In this document: in pieces, positions 1 to 9,400 of the stretch
How the letters are laid out: every line of letters starts with the position of its first letter
Numbering within the stretch: the stretch's first letter is position 1
Source of the DNA: Pseudoselenomonas ruminantium
GTDB lineage: Bacteria > Bacillota > Negativicutes > Selenomonadales > Selenomonadaceae
Assembly (NCBI GenBank): GCA_002448495.1
Contig: DJYL01000176.1
Span: forward strand, 1-19,350
Reading direction: 5' to 3'
Length of the DNA stretch: 19,350 nt
Translations under genes and position numbers: made by a program
The notes under the pieces: model-generated
What the model was told of the DNA's origin: nothing
The model's database searches: none
What the model saw: the letters and a program-made list of their open reading frames with translations, nothing else

Positions 1-1465
1 CTATCTGTTCACCAGTTATGTGGCTCTGGTAAATGATGCCGGCGTGGTTCGCGGCGGCAGTCAGCGCATTGTGAAGCAGGTGCTGGCGGGAGCGGATGCC
101 AGCAAGACCACGGCCAAGATTGAGGGGCTGCTTTCCGGGATGAGCAGCCGTATGCATATCGGCAGTTTTCCGGCTCGCCGTGATGAGGTGGAAAAATACT
201 GGCAGGGCGAGGTAAAGCCTGCCATAGCCGATTATCAGCAGAGCAAAAATCCTGCGCATTTGCTGGAAGTCAGTGAAACCTATTTTGACAAGACCAATGC
301 CATGGTGGATGCAGCGCAGACCATGGTGGACGTGATGGCGGTGATTCTCTATATTCTGCTGGCGGCCTTTATCGCAGCCGTGTATATCGTGCTCAAACGG
401 GTGACGGGCACCTTTGAAGAACGGGTGGTGCAGCCGCTTGCCGCCTTGGAGGGCAGCGTGAATCAGCTGGCCAAAGGCCATATGTCGCAAAAGCTTACCT
501 ATCCCCGCAAAGATGAAATCGGCGCCCTTTATGACCTGCTCAATGAAATGCGGCAGGAAATTCTGGGCTATGTGCAGGATATTGAAAAGAATTTGGATAC
601 CATGGCGGGCGGAGATTTGGTTACCACCACGGATATGAAGTATATCGGTGATTATGCGCCGATTCAGGAAAATATCGCCCATATTCGCCGAACGTTGTGT
701 CAGGAAATGCAGAACATGGGCGACATGGCAAGCAGCGTAGCAGTCAGTGCGGGCGAAGTGTCCAAGGTTTCCCAGAGTCTTGCCGAAGGAGCCATGAAGC
801 AGAATGAAACGGTGCAGGACCTTCAGACCAAGATTCAGGAAGCCATCGATGAAAATGCGAAGGTGGATTCGCTGGTGGATAATGCCTTAGAGGCCCGCAG
901 GCAGACGAAGGACAGCATTGCCGCCACCCAAGAACAGATGGATAACGTGGTAAAGGCCATGCAGGAAATCGGCACGGCTTCACAGGAAATCCGCACCATT
1001 TTGAGCACGCTGGATGAAATCAGCAGCCAGACGGCGCTGCTCTCGCTGAATGCGTCCATTGAGGCGGCAAGGGCAGGCGAAGCCGGACGGGGCTTTGCCG
1101 TGGTAGCGGAAAATGTGAGAAAACTTGCCGAACAGTCGGCAGACTCTACGCAGAATATCCAGCAACTCATTTCGAATGCTTTGGCTGCCATTGACCGGGG
1201 GACGGAAGTGGTGAACAAAGCTGCTGAATCCTTGTCCGGTACATCCAAAAATACTGCGGTGGTGGATGAAGCCTTCCAAAAGATGAAGGAGCAGAGCCTT
1301 ACCCAGCAGCAAAAGATGGAGGAAGTCGGCTCCCTGTCCCAGGATATTTTGGGCGTGGTTACCGACAATTCCGCCGTTTCCGAGGAGTGTGCGGCTTCCA
1401 GCACGGAGCTGTCCAATTTCTCCGATTCCCTGAAGGAAAGCGTGAACAAGTTCCGCACCAGATAA
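1..1465 (+). CDS. Methyl-accepting chemotaxis protein, 5'-truncated by window edge
   Basis: Membrane chemoreceptor that signals to CheA/CheW. The frame is open to the left edge (codons from base 2), so the true start and first membrane segment lie outside; a GTG at 20 is only an internal Val codon. Counting residues from that codon, the end of a periplasmic four-helix-bundle-type sensor ([12 protein letters not shown] is typical) occupies 1-105. A membrane helix lies near 104-126, a HAMP region with [16 protein letters not shown] follows, and then the long signalling helices. The hairpin tip shows [20 protein letters not shown] and [16 protein letters not shown], the conserved MCP core, with Ser where many receptors have Asn/Ala. 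The ligand cannot be told. It converges on narK and ends just before a strong terminator. Family is certain; a role in nitrate or redox taxis would be a guess from position only. Confidence 0.95.
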   Translation, partial: YLFTSYVALVNDAGVVRGGSQRIVKQVLAGADASKTTAKIEGLLSGMSSRMHIGSFPARRDEVEKYWQGEVKPAIADYQQSKNPAHLLEVSETYFDKTNAMVDAAQTMVDVMAVILYILLAAFIAAVYIVLKRVTGTFEERVVQPLAALEGSVNQLAKGHMSQKLTYPRKDEIGALYDLLNEMRQEILGYVQDIEKNLDTMAGGDLVTTTDMKYIGDYAPIQENIAHIRRTLCQEMQNMGDMASSVAVSAGEVSKVSQSLAEGAMKQNETVQDLQTKIQEAIDENAKVDSLVDNALEARRQTKDSIAATQEQMDNVVKAMQEIGTASQEIRTILSTLDEISSQTALLSLNASIEAARAGEAGRGFAVVAENVRKLAEQSADSTQNIQQLISNALAAIDRGTEVVNKAAESLSGTSKNTAVVDEAFQKMKEQSLTQQQKMEEVGSLSQDILGVVTDNSAVSEECAASSTELSNFSDSLKESVNKFRTR

Positions 1466-1481
1466 GTTTATAGAATAGGGT

Positions 1482-1525
1482 AAAGGCCGCTGCATCGGGG
1501 GATGCAGCGGCCTTTAGGGCGTTTT
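1482..1525. terminator. Rho-independent terminator between MCP and narK
   Basis: A perfect 15-bp stem pairs 1482-1496 (AAAGGCCGCTGCATC) with 1501-1515 around a GGGG loop. A short T run lies at 1521-1525. It starts 17 nt after the MCP stop and sits 14 nt beyond the narK stop on the other strand, so it may serve both convergent genes. The T-tract is better for the + strand. Confidence 0.8.
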
Positions 1526-1538
1526 TGTTCTTCGGCGG

Positions 1539-2882
1539 TCAGCAGTGCTGGCCGGAATTTTTGCGGTCGTAGAAATACCAGGTGATGATAATGGTGCTGA
1601 CTGTGAAGGCAATCAGGATATAGAAGGCAGGCGTAACGCTCTGGTAGGAGCTGTAGGACCAGCCAAAGATTTTCGGGATGAGGAAGGCACCGTAGGCCGC
1701 AATGGCGGCGGTGAAGCCCGTCACCAGCGAAGCATGGAAGGGATTGTTGAAGATATAGGGAATCATGCGGAAGGAGGCGCCGTTGACAAAGCCGGTGGTG
1801 AGAAAGAGCAGCAGGAAGGAACCGAAGAACATGATGAAGTTATGAGCCTGAATGCCCATGAGCGTTACGAGGCTGGCTCCCAGCATTACAAAGAGGGACA
1901 GCAGCGTGACCCGGGAGCCGCTATTGATTTTATCCGACAGCCAGCCACCCAGGGGCCGGACGCCGGCACCGATAAAGGGCCCTAAGAACGCGGCCATGGA
2001 GAAGGAAACTTCGGGAAATTCCTTGGCGACCAAGAGGCCCAGGGCGGCAGAAAAGCCGATAAAGGAGCCGAAGCCGCAGGTATAAATCCAGCACATCAGC
2101 CAGGTGTGCTTATTGCCAAAGATGGAAAGGATGCTCTTGGGACTTTGTTTGGGCAGGGGCAGATTGTCCATAAAGAGCCAGATAAGCACCAGCGTAAGTA
2201 CGGTGGGAATCGCCCAGAAGTAGCAGACATTTTGCAGATAAAGCAGCGAACCATCAGCGGCAGGCAGGCCCGCGCCAAAAAGGCCGGACAGATTCCAGCC
2301 TAACAGCAGAGGAGCCGTCAGATAGATAAGGGATACGCCTAAGTTGCCCACGCCTGCATTGATGCCCAGAGCCAGCCCCTTGTTGGCCTTGGGGAAGAAA
2401 AAGCCGATATTGGCCATGGAGGCAGAGAAGTTAGCTCCCGCAATGCCGATAAAGGCCACCAGTAGGACAAAGGTGTCATAGGAAGTGGCAGTATCCTGCA
2501 AGGCATTGCCAAGCCCGATAATGGGCAGGAGCAGCAAGGCCGTAGTGATGAAGGTGGAAGTCTTGCCGCCTAACAGCCCCGGCAGATATGTGTAGAAGAG
2601 GCGCCCGGTGGCGCCCACCAGTCCCGGCAGCGCGGCCAGCGTGAAAATCTGTTCATCGCTGAAATGAAAGCCCGCCGTATTGAGCTTGGCGGCAATGGTG
2701 GCCCAGAGAGTCCAGACCACGAAGGACAAGACCAGTGCCCAGGTGGAAACCGCCAAATTCTGTTTGGCTATTTTTTTTCCGTATTTTTCCCAGAAGGTAC
2801 TGTCTTCCGGCTCCCAATGTTTTAATATATCCTGACGGGAAGGATTGTCCCCGAGGAAGGATAAGTCTTTAGTCGTTGACAT
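1539..2882 (-). CDS. narK: NarK-type nitrate/nitrite transporter (MFS)
   Basis: Polytopic inner-membrane carrier of the nitrate/nitrite porter family, bringing nitrate to the cytoplasmic NarG site and/or exporting nitrite. The 447 residues are close to the usual family length (about 460). The first nitrate signature lies at about 146-184 (GANFSASMANIGFFFPKANK then GLALGINAGVGNLGVS), and the second region has NGASFRMIPYIF at about 368-378. R94 (ATGRLFY) and R309 (GVRPLGGWLSDK) fit the two substrate-binding arginines known from E. coli NarK; that match is by eye. The start is the ATG at 2882, preceded on the - strand by AGGTGA at a normal distance. It is divergent from fnr and has its own Fnr-box promoter (2930-2972). 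Antiport or symport mode cannot be decided. Confidence 0.95.
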   Translation of the reverse strand: MSTTKDLSFLGDNPSRQDILKHWEPEDSTFWEKYGKKIAKQNLAVSTWALVLSFVVWTLWATIAAKLNTAGFHFSDEQIFTLAALPGLVGATGRLFYTYLPGLLGGKTSTFITTALLLLPIIGLGNALQDTATSYDTFVLLVAFIGIAGANFSASMANIGFFFPKANKGLALGINAGVGNLGVSLIYLTAPLLLGWNLSGLFGAGLPAADGSLLYLQNVCYFWAIPTVLTLVLIWLFMDNLPLPKQSPKSILSIFGNKHTWLMCWIYTCGFGSFIGFSAALGLLVAKEFPEVSFSMAAFLGPFIGAGVRPLGGWLSDKINSGSRVTLLSLFVMLGASLVTLMGIQAHNFIMFFGSFLLLFLTTGFVNGASFRMIPYIFNNPFHASLVTGFTAAIAAYGAFLIPKIFGWSYSSYQSVTPAFYILIAFTVSTIIITWYFYDRKNSGQHC

Positions 2883-2929
2883 CTGTTAATCACCTGTCCT
2901 TTAACTCACATTAGTATTGATTTGTATTA

Positions 2930-2972
2930 AGTATAATTGAAGAATATCAATAAGTAAGTGACAAGTCTCACC
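2930..2972 (-). promoter_or_regulatory. narK promoter with Fnr/CRP-type box
   Basis: Read on either strand, 2957-2972 is AGTGA-CAAGTC-TCACC, with the perfect GTGA-N6-TCAC core of CRP and Bacillus-type Fnr sites (centre 2964.5). On the - strand a -10 TATACT lies at 2935-2930, its first base 29.5 bp from the box centre. This predicts a start near 2923, the box at -41.5, and a leader of about 40 nt to the narK ATG. Inferred from sequence pattern; the same geometry recurs at three other promoters here. Confidence 0.7.
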
Positions 2973-2977
2973 ACAGC

Positions 2978-3020
2978 AGTAACAAATATCACAGTTGAAA
3001 AGGGAAAATTTTAGTATGCT
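2978..3020 (+). promoter_or_regulatory. fnr promoter with Fnr/CRP-type box
   Basis: AGTAA-CAAATA-TCACA at 2978-2993 (centre 2985.5) has one good half-site, TCACA, and one weaker. A -10 TATGCT at 3015-3020 begins 29.5 bp downstream, predicting a start near 3027. The box centre is 21 bp (two helical turns) from the narK box, so both could be occupied on the same face. Autoactivation by Fnr is inferred. Confidence 0.55.
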
Positions 3021-3055
3021 TGAGGGAAAGGATTAAATTTAAGCGAGGTAAGGTC

Positions 3056-3730
3056 ATGGAATCATTGGTACGGCAGCTTTATGAAATTCCCGGCAAAATC
3101 ATCATGCTGCATGATGGGGAGTATCTCTTTCACGAGGGCGACCCGGCGAAGTATTTTTACATCGTGCGGACGGGGCAGATTTTTATCACGAAATATGCTT
3201 CCAGCGGGAGGGCGTTGTCCCTGCGGCTAGCCACGCGCAGCAGCATTATCGGAGAATTGCCCCTCTTTGACGACAACCCCACCTATATTTTCAATGCCAT
3301 TGCCCAGAGTGCGGCGGAGGTTTATGCCATCGAGTTTCCCGTGCTGCAAAGCTATCTGGAAAAACGTCCGCAGATGAGCATCAACATTCTGCGGATTATC
3401 AGCGCCCATATGCGCAGGCAGCATACCAAATTCCGGGATTTGCTGCTCTATGGCAAGAAGGGTGCACTCTATTCCACGCTTATTCGGTTGGCCAACAGCT
3501 ATGGCAAGGAGGTGGATGGCGGTATCCTTATCTCGGTGCCCTTGACCAATCAGGAGCTGGCCAATTATTCCGCCACGGCTCGGGAGAGCCTGAACAGGAT
3601 GCTGGGGGAACTGAAGAAAGCCGGGATTATCGAATATCGGGGGCATCTGATCTTCATCCGGGATATAGACTATCTCAAAGAAGCGATTCAATGTGAGAAT
3701 TGCGGCCGGGATGTGTGCAATATAGAGTGA
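3056..3730 (+). CDS. fnr: Fnr/CRP-family oxygen-sensing regulator, Bacillus-type Fe-S
   Basis: Cytoplasmic transcription activator, 224 residues from the ATG at 3056, which has GAGG 7 nt upstream. A TTG at 3020 would give 236 residues but lies within the predicted -10, so I reject it. The cyclic-nucleotide-type beta-barrel covers roughly 10-105 (HDGEYLFHEGDPAKYFYIVR), followed by the dimer helix and a winged HTH near 162-192. The recognition helix reads TARESLNRML; its R-E-x3-R resembles CRP, which reads TGTGA, rather than the ExxSR of E. coli FNR. The C-terminus has CENCGRDVC (C213, C216, C221), the CxxCxxxxC spacing of B. subtilis Fnr, which binds [4Fe-4S] with these Cys plus an Asp. D128 in KFRDLLLYG sits at nearly the matching distance. 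Divergent from narK, next to narGHJI. Family sure; cluster type likely. Confidence 0.9.
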   Translation: MESLVRQLYEIPGKIIMLHDGEYLFHEGDPAKYFYIVRTGQIFITKYASSGRALSLRLATRSSIIGELPLFDDNPTYIFNAIAQSAAEVYAIEFPVLQSYLEKRPQMSINILRIISAHMRRQHTKFRDLLLYGKKGALYSTLIRLANSYGKEVDGGILISVPLTNQELANYSATARESLNRMLGELKKAGIIEYRGHLIFIRDIDYLKEAIQCENCGRDVCNIE

Positions 3731-3773
3731 AAAAAGCAGCGGTGCATCATGATGATGCTGCCGCTGCTTTTTC
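3731..3773. terminator. Bidirectional terminator between fnr and narI
   Basis: A-rich left arm AAAAAGCAGCGG with TGCATCA pairs with TGATGC and CCGCTGCTTTTT, with a small bulge and a TGA loop. It is flanked by A-runs and T-runs, so it can stop transcription both ways. It begins at the fnr stop and lies 15 nt past the narI stop. Confidence 0.8.
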
Positions 3774-3787
3774 TTGTAAGAACTTGT

Positions 3788-4453
3788 TTACTTCTTCCGG
3801 TAAATAATATTGCTGCGGAAGAGGTATTCAAAGGGGAAACTGAGACAATGCACCAGCCTGGTAAAGGGGAACAGTATGGCGGTCAGCATCCACATGAGCA
3901 TATGAAATTGGAAGACAAGGGGAACATTATCCATCAGGCGCACATCCGGCTGCATCAGCAGCAGGGAGCGGAACCAGGGGGAAATGCTCTCCCGGTAGTC
4001 AAAGCCGCCGGGAATATTGCTTACCGTGCCGATGGTGCCGGACAGGATGGTAAGGAACAGTACCAGATAGAGAAGCCTGTCCATATTGCTGGTGTTTACG
4101 GCCATGCGTTCGCTGGCGGCAAAGCGCCGTTTCAAAAGTAGCAAGAAGCCGCCCAGAAACAGCACCGCCGCAGGCAGCCCTCCGGCAAGGCTCACGAGAT
4201 GATACATATGCTCATCGGTGCCCGCCGCCTCGGTGACAAACTTCGGCACGAGAATGCCAATACAGTGCCCGCCAAAGGCCATTAGAAGACCAATATGGAA
4301 AAGGGGATTGGCCCATTTCAAATCTCTTTTGGAGAGAAACTCGCTGGATTTGGTGGTCCAGTTCCGCTCATACACGGTATAGCGGAAGATGGTGCCGCCG
4401 ACGAAAATGGTTAGGGCAATATAGGGCATTATGCCATACATAAATTCATTCAT
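3788..4453 (-). CDS. narI: Respiratory nitrate reductase gamma subunit (cytochrome b)
   Basis: Membrane subunit of NarGHI that oxidises quinol on the outer side of the membrane and passes electrons through two b haems to NarH. The 221 residues match the family (E. coli 225), with about five hydrophobic segments. The four expected axial histidines are present with family spacing: H53 and H63 (10 apart) in the second helix, and H184 and H202 (18 apart) in the last; E. coli has 56/66 and 187/205. The start ATG at 4453 overlaps the narJ stop as ATGA, implying translational coupling, and GGGGGTGA lies just upstream. Last gene of narGHJI, followed by a bidirectional terminator. Confidence 0.96.
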   Translation of the reverse strand: MNEFMYGIMPYIALTIFVGGTIFRYTVYERNWTTKSSEFLSKRDLKWANPLFHIGLLMAFGGHCIGILVPKFVTEAAGTDEHMYHLVSLAGGLPAAVLFLGGFLLLLKRRFAASERMAVNTSNMDRLLYLVLFLTILSGTIGTVSNIPGGFDYRESISPWFRSLLLMQPDVRLMDNVPLVFQFHMLMWMLTAILFPFTRLVHCLSFPFEYLFRSNIIYRKK

Positions 4454-4983
4454 GCACTCACCCCCTCTAATTCATCGGCCTCGGTCAGAATTACATCCAA
4501 CAGGAAGGTATGGGCCAGTCTGGCCTCCACAAAACGCTGGCGCAGCAATTCGATTTTCGGTCTTGCCAGGGACAGCACCTGGCAAGCCTGGGATTGGGAA
4601 ATATGAGCGGTAAGTTCCAGCAGGGCAGGCAAAAAGTCCGGCAGTTCCTTGTCCAAATCATAGCCATTATCCAAAAAGAGATTTTTGAATTCCAGCATTT
4701 CTCTGGCCTGCTTGCCAAAGTCCGTGCGGTCATGCATGGTTAAGTAGAGGTTGGTATTATTGGAGAATTCAAAGGTGCGAACATAGAGTTCTTCATATTC
4801 CTTATGTCCCATGGTTTCGATATAATCCAGAGTGTCGGTGATGATCTGCCTGTTTTGCTGATGGGAAAGGTTATCTGTCACTTGGCGGCAGTCAGGCAAT
4901 TTGGCCCACCATTCTTCCGTGGGGTAGGCAAAGAGCCAGGCCACCAGCGACAGCGTATCCTGATATTCGTTAGTCTGTGTCAT
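4450..4983 (-). CDS. narJ: Nitrate reductase maturation chaperone NarJ
   Basis: Cytoplasmic chaperone of the NarJ/TorD family that holds NarGH until cofactor insertion and docking on NarI; not part of the final enzyme. From the ATG at 4983 it has 177 residues, all-helical in look and with no cofactor motifs. Recognition rests on SLVAWLFAYPTEEWW near the N-terminus, EELYVRTFEFSNNTNLYLT mid-protein (the family's region of conserved aromatic and acidic residues), and strict position between narH and narI. The ATG has a G-rich stretch (GGGGGGTG) upstream and begins 2 nt after the narH stop. An in-frame GTG at 4992 would add three residues and overlap narH, but has poorer ribosome-binding context. 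Overlaps narI by 4 nt. Confidence 0.93.
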   Translation of the reverse strand: MTQTNEYQDTLSLVAWLFAYPTEEWWAKLPDCRQVTDNLSHQQNRQIITDTLDYIETMGHKEYEELYVRTFEFSNNTNLYLTMHDRTDFGKQAREMLEFKNLFLDNGYDLDKELPDFLPALLELTAHISQSQACQVLSLARPKIELLRQRFVEARLAHTFLLDVILTEADELEGVSA

Positions 4984-4985
4984 CC

Positions 4986-6404
4986 TTAGCACCCCCCGGG
5001 ACAGTTATAGCCGCAGCTGCCTTGCAGCTCTCGCATTTTATCTTTTGTTTCGCCCTGCAGTCCCGCCGGAATATTGAAGCGTTCCTTGTACTTGGCAATG
5101 CCCAGCAGGCGGTACATGGCAAGGTAGGTTTCCTCGTCATATTCCAGTTTGCGGGAGAGTTTTTCCCCGGTTTCCCGGCTGCGCATAAACGTGCGCATAT
5201 CCAGCAGCCGCTGGAGGACGCGGGAAACGATGGCGGTATTGCCTGCGGCAAAGAGCTCGGCAAGATATGTAAGCGGAATCCGCATATCTTCCACCGCCGG
5301 CAGATAGACATCGGCCTCGGCTCTGCGGGTAATCGGCGAGAGGGGCGGCACATACCAGACCATGGGCAGGGTTCTGTATTCAGGATGCAGGGGCAGGGCA
5401 ATCTGCCATTCTTTAATCAGGCGGTAGACCGGGGAATTTTGTGCCGCCAGTAACCAGTTGGCTGGAACGCCTGAGGCCTTAGCAGCCTTGATGACCTCCG
5501 GGGCGAAGGGATCTTGGATGATATCCAGCATGCTGTGATAAATCTCACCCTTATGGGGCGTGGAAGCAGCGTCCTTTACCTTGTCCATATCGTAGAGCAG
5601 CACGCCCATATAGCGCAGCCGTCCTACGCAGGTATCGCTGCAGACTGTGGGCAGGCCGTTTTCCAGGCGGGGGAAGCAGAAAATGCATTTTTCCGCCTTA
5701 TTGGTCTTCCAGTTGAAGTAGACCTTCTTGTAGGGGCAGGCAGGAATGCAGTGACGCCAGCCCCGGCAGCCCTCCTGGGATACCAGCACCACGCCGTCCT
5801 CGTCCCGCTTGTAGATGGCCCCGGAGGGGCAGGCAGCTACGCAGGCGGGATTCAGGCAGTGATTGCAGACCCGGGGCAGATATTTCATAAAGAGGTCATG
5901 AAATTCCATGGTGATATCCGTGCCCATGTTTTTGAGATTGTAGTCCTGGCGGGCCGACTGGCCATCGGCCAAATCGTCCTCCCAGTTGGGCCCCCATTTT
6001 ATCTCCATGCGCTGCTGGGTAATCAGGGAACGGGGACGGGCCACAGGTTGATGATTCTTGCGCTTGGTGTTGATGAGCGTTTCGTAATCGTAAGTCCAAG
6101 GCTCGTAATAATCGTCCATTTCGGGCTGGTCGGGGTGATAAAAGAGCTTGGCCAACCGTTCCAGCTTTGAGCCGGAACGCAGGCGCAACTCGCCGTTTTT
6201 GAGTTCCCAGCCGCCCTGCCATTTTTCCTGATTTTCCCAATGTTTGGGATAGCCGATGCCGGGTTTGGTCTCCACATTGTTGAAGTACATGTATTCCGCA
6301 CCCTGGCGGTTGGTCCAGACATTCTTGCAGGTGATGGAGCACGTATGGCAGCCAATGCACTTGTCAAGATTCATGACCATGGAAATCTGGGCTTTAATCT
6401 TCAA
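4986..6404 (-). CDS. narH: Respiratory nitrate reductase beta subunit (Fe-S)
   Basis: Carries electrons from NarI haems to NarG on the cytoplasmic face through one [3Fe-4S] and three [4Fe-4S] clusters. In 472 residues the Cys groups are C16/C19/C22/C26 (DKCIGCHTCSITCK), C184/C187/C192/C196 (CNHCLNPACVAACP), C217/W220/C223/C227 (CRGWRHCIPACP, where Trp in place of Cys is the [3Fe-4S] signature), and C244/C247 with C259/C263. The start is a TTG at 6404, 11 nt inside the narG end, with GGAGGAGG ahead. It gives MKIKAQISMVMNLDKCIGC, matching E. coli NarH (MKIRSQVGMVLNLDKCIGC), so the TTG is trusted. The tail ends SCGYNCPGGC, three extra cysteines beyond the cluster ligands, whose role is unclear. 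Confidence 0.97.
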   Translation of the reverse strand: MKIKAQISMVMNLDKCIGCHTCSITCKNVWTNRQGAEYMYFNNVETKPGIGYPKHWENQEKWQGGWELKNGELRLRSGSKLERLAKLFYHPDQPEMDDYYEPWTYDYETLINTKRKNHQPVARPRSLITQQRMEIKWGPNWEDDLADGQSARQDYNLKNMGTDITMEFHDLFMKYLPRVCNHCLNPACVAACPSGAIYKRDEDGVVLVSQEGCRGWRHCIPACPYKKVYFNWKTNKAEKCIFCFPRLENGLPTVCSDTCVGRLRYMGVLLYDMDKVKDAASTPHKGEIYHSMLDIIQDPFAPEVIKAAKASGVPANWLLAAQNSPVYRLIKEWQIALPLHPEYRTLPMVWYVPPLSPITRRAEADVYLPAVEDMRIPLTYLAELFAAGNTAIVSRVLQRLLDMRTFMRSRETGEKLSRKLEYDEETYLAMYRLLGIAKYKERFNIPAGLQGETKDKMRELQGSCGYNCPGGC

Positions 6405-9400
6405 GCCAATCTACCTCCTCCATCTTGCGGGCCACCACATACATATCCCGCTGGTTGCCGGTGGGGCCATAATAATTGAATCCATAGCTTAATTGTCCAT
6501 AGCCCCCAATCATATGGGTGGGCTTCATGTGAATCCGTGTGGGCGTGTTGTGGGTGCCGGCCCGTGTACCGGTAATCTTGCTGCCAGGCACATTGATATG
6601 TTTGTCCTGGGCATGGTGCATATAGATCACCCCCCGGGGCAGCCGTGGCGAGACCACGGCCCTTGAAGCCACTACGCCGTTGTGGTTGTAGAGTTCCACC
6701 CAGTCATTGTCCTGAACGCCGATTTCGGCGGCATCCTTTTCGTTGAACCAGACGGTCTGACCGCCCCGGAACAATGTCAGCAGCTGCTGACTGTCAAAGT
6801 ACATGGAATGGGTACTCCATTTGTTATGGGGGGTAAGATACTTCAGGGTAATTTCTTTTGCTCCGCCCAGCTTGTTCTTGATGGGCAGATAGTCGAGGAT
6901 GGGCTTGTAGGTAGCCATGGCCTCGCCCATTTCGTGCATCATCTCGTGGTCGAGATAGAAGGACTGCCGTCCCGTGATGGTGCGGAAGGGCACGAGTTCC
7001 TCCACGCTGGTGGTGAAGGGAGTATAACGGCGGTTCTGATTGCTGCCCGTAAAGGTCGGCGAGGTAATGGTTTCCCTTGGCTGCACAGCTACCTGCTCAA
7101 AGGTAAAGCGTTCGTGCTCACGATCCTGGGCAAGTTTAGTGAGGCCGCTAAGGCCCGTTTCCTTTTCCAGAGATTTCCAGGCTTTGACGGCTACTTTGCC
7201 GTTGGTGGTTGTGGAAAGGCCCATCACCGCATCGGCGGCCTGCTTGGCATCTGCAATGGAAGGCATGCCATAGGAGATAAAGTCCTTGTTCTGGATGGTG
7301 CCGTTGCGCTTGCCGATTTCGGCGTATTCATCGGTAGAATCCCAGCTCATGGATAGGCTGCCCATCTTTTCGGCCACGCCGGGGCCTAAGGCAATCCACT
7401 TTTCGTAAACTTTGGTGAAATCAAGTTCTGTTTCCATGAGGTTCGGCATGGTCTTACCGGGGATGGGGTCGCACTCGCCCTTGCTCCAGTCGCAGATTTT
7501 TCCCGCAGGCTGGGCGGTTTCCCCCTCGCTGTCGTGCTGGATGGGCATGGCCACCACATCATGGTAGGGCTTAACATTTGCTTCCTTGGCCACTTCGGAA
7601 ACTTTTTTGGCCAGGGTCTTAAAGATTTCCCAGTCGGTCTTTGCTTCCCACATAGGGTCAACGGCGGCCTGGAAGGGATGAACAAAGGGATGCATATCCG
7701 TGGAGGACAAATCATCCTTCTCGTACCAGGTAGCTGTGGGCAGAACTACATCGGCATAGAGCGCGGAGCTGGCCATGCGGAAGTCCAAATCAATCAGCAA
7801 ATCCAGTTTGCCGTTGGCGGCACCACTGAGCTGATTCAGTTCTGCTTCATCCCGCCATTTGATTTCTTCCGGGCGTTTGGGGCATTCTTCCTCAGAGAAC
7901 AGGCCGTTCTTCGTGCCTAAAAGATATTTGAGGAAGAATTCGTGGCCCTTGGCCGAGGAGCCAATGAGGTTGTTGCGCCAGATAAAGAGATTGCGGGGGA
8001 AGTTGGCCGGATTATCAGGGTCTTCCACGGCAAATTGGAGGCTCTTGGCCTTGAGGCTGTTGACGATGTATGTCTTCACATCCAGCCCCGCAGCTTGGGC
8101 TTCATCATGGAGCTGCTGGCCCCCCTTGTTGAAGGTGGGATAGGAGGGCAGCCAGCCAAGTCTTGCTGCCATGACGTTATAGTCACCGGCATGACGGTAG
8201 CGGGGCTTGACACCTTCTGCCGTCAAATCTGACATGTCAATTTCATCACTGCGCCATTGGTCGGTGGCGAAATAATAGAAGGAAGTGCTGTTTTGCAGCC
8301 GCGGCGGCTTCTTCCAGTCAAGTCCGGTCATAATGCGTTGCCAGCCTTCTGCCGGACGGAGCTTTTCCTGGCCTACATAATGGGCCCAGCCACCGCCATT
8401 ACGGCCTTCGGCCCCCACAAAGAGCAGGAGATTGAGAATCGTGCGGTAGACTACATCGGCATGGAACCAATGATTGATGCCGCCACCCATGATGACCATG
8501 GTGCGGCCCTTGGTCTTGAGGCTGTTATCGGCAAATTCCCGGGCCGTATGGATTACCGTATCCATAGGCACGCCGGTGTATTTTTCCTGCCATTTGGGCG
8601 TGTAGGGAATATCCTCCTCGTAGGAGCTGGCAGCCTCGCCGCCGATGCCCCGGTCAATGGCATAATTGGCCAGTGTCAAATCGTAGACGGTGGTTACAAG
8701 CACTTCGTCGGCTGCTGTTTTTAGCTTTTTGACGGGGATGGCCCGGGTAAGCGTGCGCTCTTCCCGTTCATTGCCGAAATATGGCAGCTGGATTTCTACG
8801 ATTTCATCCTTGTCTTTCAGTACGGATAACTGTGGGATAATAGCTTCACCGTTATCGCTGTTTTCTTCTTTCAGGTTCCATTTGTCCTTGCGATCCCAGC
8901 GGTCACCCATGGTGCCGTTGGGGATAGCGATTTTGCCCGTCTGTTCGTCAATGACATAATGCTTGAAGTCAGCGTGCTTGTCTTCACGGCCCATATCCGC
9001 ACCGTTGAGGAAGCGTGTGGGCTGATATTTGCCGTTGTTTTCCTCCACACGAACCAGAAAGGGGAAGTCGGTGTATTTGCGGGTGTATTCCACAAAGAAT
9101 TCAGCCGGTTCGCCCCAATAGTATTCGTTGAGGATGACATGTCCCATGGCCATGGCCAGAGCCGCATCGCTGCCAACCTTCAGGGGAATCCAGGTGTCGG
9201 CCACCGTGGTGGATTCGGCGTAGTCAGGGGCAATAGATACTACCTTGGTGCCTTTATAGCGGGCTTCCGTCAGGAAATGGGCATCAGGGGTACGGGTCAG
9301 GGGAACATTGGAGCCCCAGGTGATGATGTAACCGGCATTATACCAGTCGGAAGACTCCGGCACATCCGTCTGGTCGCCCCAGACCTGCGGACTGGCAGGT

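Noticed and set aside
3020..3055. TTG start adding 12 residues to Fnr
   Set aside because: It overlaps the proposed -10 and lies before the predicted transcription start; the ATG at 3056 has a clear ribosome-binding site.
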